Below, in pieces: positions 57,431-64,000 of a stretch of DNA of 64,000 nucleotides. The translations under genes and the position numbers were made by a program. How positions within the stretch are numbered: position 1 is the stretch's first letter; the number at the start of each line of letters is the position of its first letter. The notes under the pieces are model-generated. The model had not been told where the DNA came from, ran no database searches, and saw only the letters and a program-made list of their open reading frames with translations. Origin of the DNA: Deinandra increscens subsp. villosa (Eukaryota > Streptophyta > Magnoliopsida > Asterales > Asteraceae); the NCBI GenBank assembly GCA_039602395.1, contig JBCNJP010000003.1, positions 18,425,237 through 18,489,236 of the forward strand, in the 5' to 3' direction.

Positions 57431-57964
57431 TATATTCAAACTATTTATTTGTGTATCAATAGTAACTGATCTTATAAATAAGACGAGTCATTCTATACCT
57501 TCACGTTGCAACCTTTAACTAACATGGGTGTACCTTCATCTAGTGAGATATAAATACCAACATTTATTTCATGAATATTATCATTATGTATAGAGAAATG
57601 AACGTAAAAAACGTGTGATTTTGTATAGAGTTTACGAACTCCCATCTTTAGGCCAACCACTCTCCTCGGGGTTATCTTTTTTACAATTGTGACCTAGACA
57701 CGAATCATGTGCAATATGCTTGAGTTCCATACCGGTAAGATTTTACATTTTTTTGACATTTCTTTTTTCTGTGGTGTCACAACCCACAAAATTGAACATG
57801 TGGCATGCTATGTTTGGTTCTTATGAGGTAATTGAGTGTTACTACTTTAATTTTCACGTACAATCAACGCTACTTTAGTAAAATGTTTTATGGAAAATTA
57901 TATATACCTATTTATATAATATACAATCAAATTTCATGATTAATAGTATATTTTTAGCTTTTTA
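57431..57964. other. AT-rich gap, no gene seen
   Basis: Nothing coding and no clear repeat. Confidence 0.6.
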
Positions 57965-58129
57965 AACTTTGGCCATGTGATTTTGGTGTATTAACGCTTT
58001 CTACCCTTTTAGTTTTTCAAACTTTAGCCACATGATTTTGGTGTGTTGACGATTTCTACCCTTTTAGTTTTTCAAACTTTGGCCACATGATTTTGGTGTG
58101 TTGACGCTTTCTACCCTTAAACTTTTACG
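57965..58129. repeat. three-copy tandem repeat, period 55 bp
   Basis: Units start at 57965, 58020 and 58075 with AAACTTTGGCCA or a variant and contain ATGATTTTGGTGTGTTGACG. Confidence 0.95.
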
Positions 58130-58241
58130 ATTTGTTTCTTTTTTCTTTTTAACGAAATAGTAAACTTTTAGTTTTCGTAGTTTGATCACATTGTTTCATA
58201 CTCTTACGTTTTATACCGTTTAACTTTTAATTTTTTTTTTA

Positions 58242-58540
58242 TTTTAAGTTTTGTTGTCTTCTATTTTGGCCATGAAACTTTTAACTTTTTTACTTTCGTT
58301 TTTAGTATATTTTTAAAGTTTTATACTTTCACTACATGACTGTTAGACTTTTACATTTTATACCCTTTAACTTTTTTACCCTCTAACTTTCAAACTTTTT
58401 TTTGTTTTAAGTTTTGTTGTCTTCTACTTTGGTCACGAAACTTTTAACTTTTAACTTTTATACTATCGTTTTTAGTATATTTTTATAGTTTTATACTTTC
58501 ACCACAAGACTTTTAGACTTTTACGTTTTATGCCACTACA
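58242..58540. repeat. two-copy tandem repeat, period 163 bp
   Basis: 58242 and 58405 both start TTTTAAGTTTTGTTGTCTTC and continue alike through GTTTTTAGTATATTTTTA. Confidence 0.9.
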
Positions 58541-58609
58541 ATTCATGGGAGGGGGGATACATGTAAATAAACTTGTGGCTCAAATTAGTTCTTTTTAGTT
58601 CTCAAATCA

Positions 58610-58632
58610 AATTGGTTCTCAAATGATCCTCT

Positions 58633-58698
<66 letters not shown>

Positions 58699-58721
58699 AG
58701 ATGATCATTTGAGAACCAATT
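58610..58721. repeat. inverted repeat around a TA microsatellite
   Basis: AATTGGTTCTCAAATGATC (58610-58628) pairs perfectly with 58703-58721 across a TA run (58,635-58,695). It is formed by two oppositely facing copies of the same MITE family. Confidence 0.95.
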
Positions 58722-58876
58722 GGGTTTGAAAACTTTTGAGAACCATTCTGAGCCACAAGTTATATATAGGGAAATCCCCCCAATGAATTTGAATGCTTCC
58801 CCTCTGAAAATTAGTGGCTCAGAATGGTTCTCAAAAGTTCTCAAAGAAAAAAATTCTCATTTGAACCTAACCCTAT
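58692..58876. mobile_element. foldback MITE with GAGAACC words
   Basis: Inner arms CTTTTGAGAACCATTCTGAG... (58733-58756) and its exact reverse at 58814-58837, 24 bp; outer words TTTGAGAACC and TATATAGGG are shared by both ends. Related remnants at 58,543-58,640 and 29,327-29,363. Confidence 0.85.
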
Positions 58877-58879
58877 ATA

Positions 58880-59300
58880 TATACGATTCCGTATATATAT
58901 GAAATATTGGATGGCCATCATAATCATTTTTCTTAATTAATCATTAATCACATTACCTTGTTAGCCATGTATTCGATGGACGTAATTGACCTTATTAATA
59001 GAATTAAGGTTTTCCACTGGGTGTATATTTAGAGATCGTAAGGAGAGATTAGACACCTTAATTATCATCATATAATTTAGTGATCCTTTCTCTCTCCCTC
59101 TCTAATTTTCTTAGCCTCACATGGTTACCTAATCACCATCCTAACCTACACCATAAACGGGAACTCGATCAACATACCAGATGGATTCTCCAAGAAGCAC
59201 TCACGTTCACGATCTACAATAGGTAATCTTTAATCCGTTATCTGTTTATTATTCATACGATTTAGGATTCGTTCAGCATTTGACATCAGAGCGTTGTGTT
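58880..59300 (+). other. possible LTR end with primer-site-like word
   Basis: A CT-rich leader-like tract at 59,085-59,110 and TGACATCAGAGCG at 59281-59293, which resembles TGGTATCAGAGC with two changes. No partner LTR or coding frame follows, so this is weak. Confidence 0.3.
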
Positions 59301-59629
59301 GATCAAACGAATCTTAAATCTGAATTCGTTCATATTCTTGCTGCTAATGATTTCGAAATCAGATCCGATCAAGAACCCTAAAATTTTTGATTTTTTTAAA
59401 AAAAGATTTGTTTTCAAATCTTACCTAAAATCAAGCTATAGATTTGGAAACCCTAACTAAAATTTTTCATGATCTAAAATAGTTTTGATTTTCAAAATCA
59501 AACTAATATGTTGATCCTAATCTATTTCGAAATATGATTAAACCCTAATATGTTTTTAACAATACAGTTTATAAAACTTTCAAAATTTAATATGATCATA
59601 AATAATGCTTTTGACCCAGAATCTTTAGT

Positions 59630-59835
59630 TTACGACCCAAAATCTTGAGTTTTCGACCTAAAATCTTAAGTTTTCGACCCAAATCTCAATCTTTCGACCG
59701 GAAATCTGGGCCAAACCGAAAACCTCAACCGGACCGAAACTAAACCGGACTGAAAACCTCAACCGGACCGAAAACCTAAACCGGACCGAGAACCTAGTTT
59801 TCGACCAAGAACCTAGTTTTCGACCAGGTTTCAAC
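59630..59835. repeat. degenerate repeat of AGTTTTCGACC and ACCGGACCGAAAACCT
   Basis: The first word recurs at 59,636-59,690 and again at 59,792-59,825. The second recurs four or five times in between. Confidence 0.8.
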
Positions 59836-59983
59836 TGAAACCCTCAGAAGTTTTGATACTTAGTTTTGTTTAAAACCTTACATGCTTATGTTTTATAAAA
59901 CCTAACACCAATTAAAATCAGATAACTAATTGACTTGTCTTATTTAAAGTTAATAATGGACATCTAATAAGGTTTCAATTCTT

Positions 59984-60946
59984 GCCAAAGCTGATTTGTT
60001 ACCTATATAATGTCTTTTAACTTCATCTTACAAGTTAACTTACTGAAACTGATTTACAAATCAAAATTAGATTAATTTATTAACTTGTCTTAATCAACTT
60101 AATGACATCTTCAAAAAGTGGTAATTCTGGCCAAAGCTGATTTACAACCTTAACTAATGTCATTCAATTTTAAAATACAAGTTGACTTATTTCAATTACG
60201 CTAATTTATTTGGGAAAATGTCATAGAAACATAACCAATTCTCAATTTTGTTCCAATTAGGTCACTCAAACTTTTTTAGTTCCAATCAGGTCACTCAACT
60301 TTAAAATATGTTCTAATCATAGATAAATGACCTGATTAGCATGTAACCTAATCAAATTTTATTTTATAAAAGCTGAATCTTTTATAAAAAACGGATTTTT
60401 TTTTAAACGAATTTTTTAAAATCGGATTTTAATAAAAACGATTTTTTATAAAAAAACGTTTTTATAAATTTTGAATTTTATTCATTATTTTTATAAAAAA
60501 ATGTTTTTATTAAAAACCCGATTTTAAAAAGTTTGGTTTTTTATAAAAAAGTTCCTTTTATATAAAAAATTTAGTTTTTATAAAAAAATTTATTAGGTTA
60601 CCTGCTAATTAGGTCATTTATCTAGGATTAGAACATATCTTAAAGTTAAGTTACCTGATTGGAACAAAAAAAATGTTTGAGTGACCTAACTGGAACAAAA
60701 TTGAAAGTTGGTTATGTTTCTATAAAATTACCTCAATTTATTTTGCTTAACTTGATAACATCTTTAAAACTCCGATTCTTGCTAAAGCTGAGTCGTTATT
60801 TTTTGCAATGTTCATCAACTAAAAATAAGCATTCGCCTTACACATATAAATGTTTCAATTCTGGCCAAAGCTGATGGGTTGCATTTGTATTCAGCGAAAC
60901 TAATTTGTGCATAAAACTTAAGTGTATCATTTCTGGCCAAAGCTGA
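59984..60946. repeat. five spaced GCCAAAGCTGA repeats
   Basis: The word, mostly preceded by AATTCTG or TTCTTG, is at 59984, 60130, 60781 (GCTAAAGCTGA), 60864 and 60936. The large gap is explained by the 523-bp Mutator-type insertion plus its duplication. Confidence 0.85.
60212..60734. mobile_element. Mutator-type foldback element (523 bp)
   Basis: Flanked by a perfect 9-bp duplication AATTTATTT (60203-60211 and 60735-60743). Arms of about 150 bp: ATAGAAACATAACCAA near the left tip and its reverse near the right, then TTTTGTTCCAATTAGGTCAC and its reverse. The central 200 bp is AT-rich and itself partly palindromic. A 9-bp duplication is the Mutator hallmark. No transposase. Confidence 0.9.
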
Positions 60947-61099
60947 TGTGTTATATCACTTTTTGCACATACCCTTATCTTTTTCATAATGCTTAGGTGA
61001 TAGGCAAGTAACAAAAGCGAAAGTCGATTCATTTAAGTAGAACCTAATCTGTCTGATATTTTGGTGTTATAATAGACTATGTCACATCTTCTTTTGTTT

Positions 61100-61240
61100 T
61101 ATTATTATGCCTTAATTTATGATTACGCATTCTATTATGCCTTAGTTCATCATAGTGTATTATTATTATGGCTTAGTTTATGATAGTGCATTTCCATTAT
61201 GCCTTAGTTTATCATTATCATTATGCCTTAGTTGTAAGTA
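61100..61240. repeat. about five copies of TTATTATGCCTTAGTTTATGAT
   Basis: Irregular tandem copies of ATTATGCCTTAGTTTAT(G/C)AT with 25-45 bases between starts. Confidence 0.85.
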
Positions 61241-63892
61241 CCCCATAGAATCACTCTTAGATCTTCTTTTCAATTTAAGCTTTAATCTCCATAGTTATCC
61301 ACTCTAAATTTAAAATCACTAAATGTTTCCCTAAAAAATTTCCTCTTATAATAATGACCTTGATTATCCCTTAAGACGAAAGACTCTCATTGCTCTCCAG
61401 TATAAATGTTTAACAGTTGGGGCATTACAAATGAGTAGAGTCAAATGTCTCTTATGACGATCAAAATTCTTTAAACGTCGAAATCAAGTAAGATGTTCCA
61501 GATTTCCTAATCTGGACATTATAAAAAGAGTAAAAATTCAAAAGAACTTCTTAAATGCATGCAAACATTTTACATCTAATGATGCTTAGTACATAATATA
61601 AATAAGGTTGTTGATTTAATGAACACATCATAATAGTTGAAAACATTATCCTTAAAGGCTCAGACATGTTTCAAATAAAAGTTATTCTAGTGTATTTCAT
61701 AATGAATTCTTTCTTAGCACACTTAAACATTTAAAAAAAAAAGTCATCACTCACAAGTACCAAAGGAAAACGAGTGTATGGCAACATTGTGCATAAAGGA
61801 TAAATAATGTCTTAAACTAGAAAAGCAGATTGTTCACCTCGCTATCACTAACCCTTATAAAGTGAAAGATAACTTAAATAAATAGGATAGTTCTAATTTC
61901 TAAAATAAGATACAAGAAAACTTTCAGTTCTAAGTCCTTAATGGATTAACTGGCTAATAAAGAATAATCAATAATGATAATTGTGTCCATTAATTTTTCA
62001 AACTAACACAGTGTATTAAAACTAGTCTTATAAAGATCTCTTACAATCGATACAATAGAAATAAAACCAAACAACAACTATTATGGGAGTAAGTGAAAAA
62101 ACAATGTCAAATTTGTACAAACTATAAAAATCTATCAATATACTACACTTTACGATACCTTATTATGATCCAAGATCACTTAGAACTTGGTATCATTACA
62201 AAAGTAAGACATTGACGATTATAAGGTTTCACACGACTATGACAAATGTCACTATTACCCTAAACTCTCAAAGTTGTTGGTGATAGTTATCCAGTTGTCT
62301 TTACATGGATTTAAATCTTTATAAATTATAACTATATGATTCACATTCACAATCTTTGTTATCACATAAAGTGAGAACTTAACAAAGAGAATATACAAGG
62401 TTCCCTTAAGAGTTCTAACTTACCAAAACTCAAACATATTAGTGGGTCTTATCCCAAAATGAAATATCTCGGCATAAGTCATTTATCACTCACATAACTG
62501 ATTATTTATTCTTGTATTTAATTAAGGAGAAAAATATTTAATTCTCACCTAAAAGATTTAAGGATAAAGTTGAAAATCAACTTAAGCGTAAAATAGAAGT
62601 TGTGAGATTAGATCTAATAGATAAAATACTAAGATTGACATAAAAATAATGGTAACACTCTCGATCCATTACTATGGATCATAGTAGTGAGAACCGGTAG
62701 ATCATGTATGATACTTCTAAAGATACATCATTAAGTTATGCATCTAAGTATCCTTATAAAAATGATAATAAATATGTCATCTAAGGTATACATCTATTCC
62801 TATATACCAAGGCTCTATATACAACAACTCATCGCTAAACAAGGTTACCTAAAATGTCCCAAAAAATTCATCCTGAAATCCGGACATGAAGACAACCAAG
62901 TATAAACCATATGATTAGTTATTAACCGCAATTAAACCTTTAAAATCCTTAACGCTAAACATATTGCATGACATGTTCCTAAGGAATTCTAAGATTAGTG
63001 GGAGCAGTCCAAGTCCTTATCCATGACTTGTCTTCGGAGGTCAGTGGGAGCAGTGATAAATTCCTTATCCATGACATTGCCTAAAAGTACAAGAGGCGGG
63101 AGGAGAGACAAAGTTAAATTTAAACTCTAAATTTAACTCCGATTACACCTCTTCTACACCACACTATCATAACAATGACCCACTTCCACACACTTAGAAA
63201 ATAATGTTACTCCTAATATACCTGACTTAAATGCTCAAGAAGAAATCTATGAAACTATTAATAATTTTGCTTCAAACCCGTTAGATCCAGCTTAGTAGGT
63301 CATCAAGGCATACATTTCTTATTAAATTTGATGATTATGAGCCTACCTTAATAAAGCTCACATGGATATTGAGAAGATTGCTAATTATATCTCTTATACT
63401 AGAGCCATTATTAGCGGTCAGTCAAATCATCTGATGGAATAAAGCTATCATTAATGACCTTAAATCCCTATTAACAATTAAGAACTCTTTTCCTAAAGGA
63501 GTCTCTGAGAGATCATGTCCTTATTACTCACTCATAATCAAGAGTGACATTTAATGGGCTTATAAAACATCTTTCCTTAATACTCACTCAACATAAAGGC
63601 ATGTTCATAAACTAAACTCAAGGTTTCAAGCCCGAAAGTTAGAGAACAGTTAGTCTTTAAGATGAGCAAATTCATATAAGGGGTTAATATAAGCAAACTT
63701 ACAAGTGAAATTTAAAGTTTGATGAAATTATAAATGTAATCATTCTCCATCAAGGATAAGTGGATAAATGGACCTACCTTAAGATGAGTGGGAGCAACTA
63801 ATACAACACTTGACCTTATATACATTATTTTAGGCAAGTAATATATTAGTTTTGTTGCATGAGTCAAGACGACTTATTCTCGCATAATTTTG
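61241..63892. other. long AT-rich interval, no gene seen
   Basis: No frame above background on either strand. Short words TTAGTGGGAGCAG and TCAGTGGGAGCAG (near 62,996 and 63,042) recall the purine-rich 3' regions of copia elements, so this may be an eroded retroelement, but I cannot show it. Confidence 0.4.
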
Positions 63893-64000
63893 CACTACGT
63901 CAAAATTCACCTTTGGCCACGGAAAAAAACCGTGACCAAAGGTGTTTGGTCACGTTTTTTTTCCCATTCCAATCGACACCAAAGGTTCCATCACCTTATG
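63893..64000. mobile_element. left end of a CACTA element, cut by the window edge
   Basis: Starts CACTACGTCAAAATTCACC, close to the plant CACTA tip CACTACAAGAAAA. It is followed at once by an inverted repeat (63908-63922 with 63930-63944, 15 bp with one mismatch) and another GGTCACG word, as in CACTA subterminal arrays. Confidence 0.7.
63908..63944. repeat. hairpin in the CACTA subterminal region
   Basis: CACCTTTGGCCACGG, loop of seven A, CCGTGACCAAAGGTG. Confidence 0.95.

Noticed and set aside
1..64000. A new defence, biosynthetic or signalling gene system
   Set aside because: All recognisable coding sequence is transposon-derived or a broken fragment of a known host gene; nothing supports a cooperating set of intact genes.

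Overview
This window is non-genic plant chromosome, probably from a eudicot. The style of its LTR families recalls Asteraceae, but that is my recollection and was not tested by any search. I see no intact host gene, no tRNA or rRNA gene, no CRISPR array and no bacterial operon. Nearly everything is transposon-derived: LTR retrotransposons nested in older elements, DNA transposons of the hAT, CACTA, Helitron, Mutator and Harbinger types, foldback MITEs, and fragments of host genes apparently carried by some of these elements.

Layout. 1-1.25 kb: LTR-like remnant with an array of inverted GCGTACCGCC motifs. 1.56-1.69 kb: hairpins resembling a CACTA end. 3.90-10.00 kb: minus-strand Ty1/copia element with LTRs, primer site and a long two-knuckle gag but no pol. 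10.07-10.64 kb: exons of a SUV3-like mitochondrial RNA helicase (minus). 11.34-26.71 kb: Ty1/copia element with 127-bp LTRs, split inside gag by a minus-strand Ty3/gypsy element (12,713-23,274; 2.5-kb LTRs; target duplication ATGAC). 26.87-28.40 kb: CACTA-bounded segment with two spliced exons of an enoyl-CoA hydratase gene (minus).

28.93-35.10 kb: hAT-type element with an 8-bp target duplication (GTTTTACC) and GATTAATC subterminal repeats. Inside its AT-rich tract lies a Helitron (29,431-34,949, minus) carrying exons of a chloroplast-type adenylate kinase and of a callose synthase. 35.79-45.40 kb: copia pol fragment split by a plus-strand Ty3/gypsy element (36,795-44,910; target duplication TAATG) whose 5' LTR is fused by deletion to mid-gag. 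46.2-46.6 kb: probable solo LTR. 47.7-50.1 kb: one long, broken, unrecognised coding frame, probably of a retroelement.

51.5-64 kb: a modular repeat field, two adjacent foldback MITEs in TA microsatellites, a GC-rich LTR, a hAT relic with a BED zinc finger, a Harbinger (Tourist-type) MITE with TTA duplication, two tRNA-like SINE traces, several short-period tandem repeats, a Mutator-type foldback with a 9-bp duplication, and the first 108 bases of a CACTA element running off the right edge.

The genes do not form a pathway. What links them is order of insertion, which can be read from target duplications and interrupted frames. The most informative observations are the four host-gene captures (SUV3, enoyl-CoA hydratase, adenylate kinase, callose synthase), and the recurrence in unrelated LTRs of dense arrays of one short GC-containing motif in both orientations. 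I did not find a convincing previously undescribed system.
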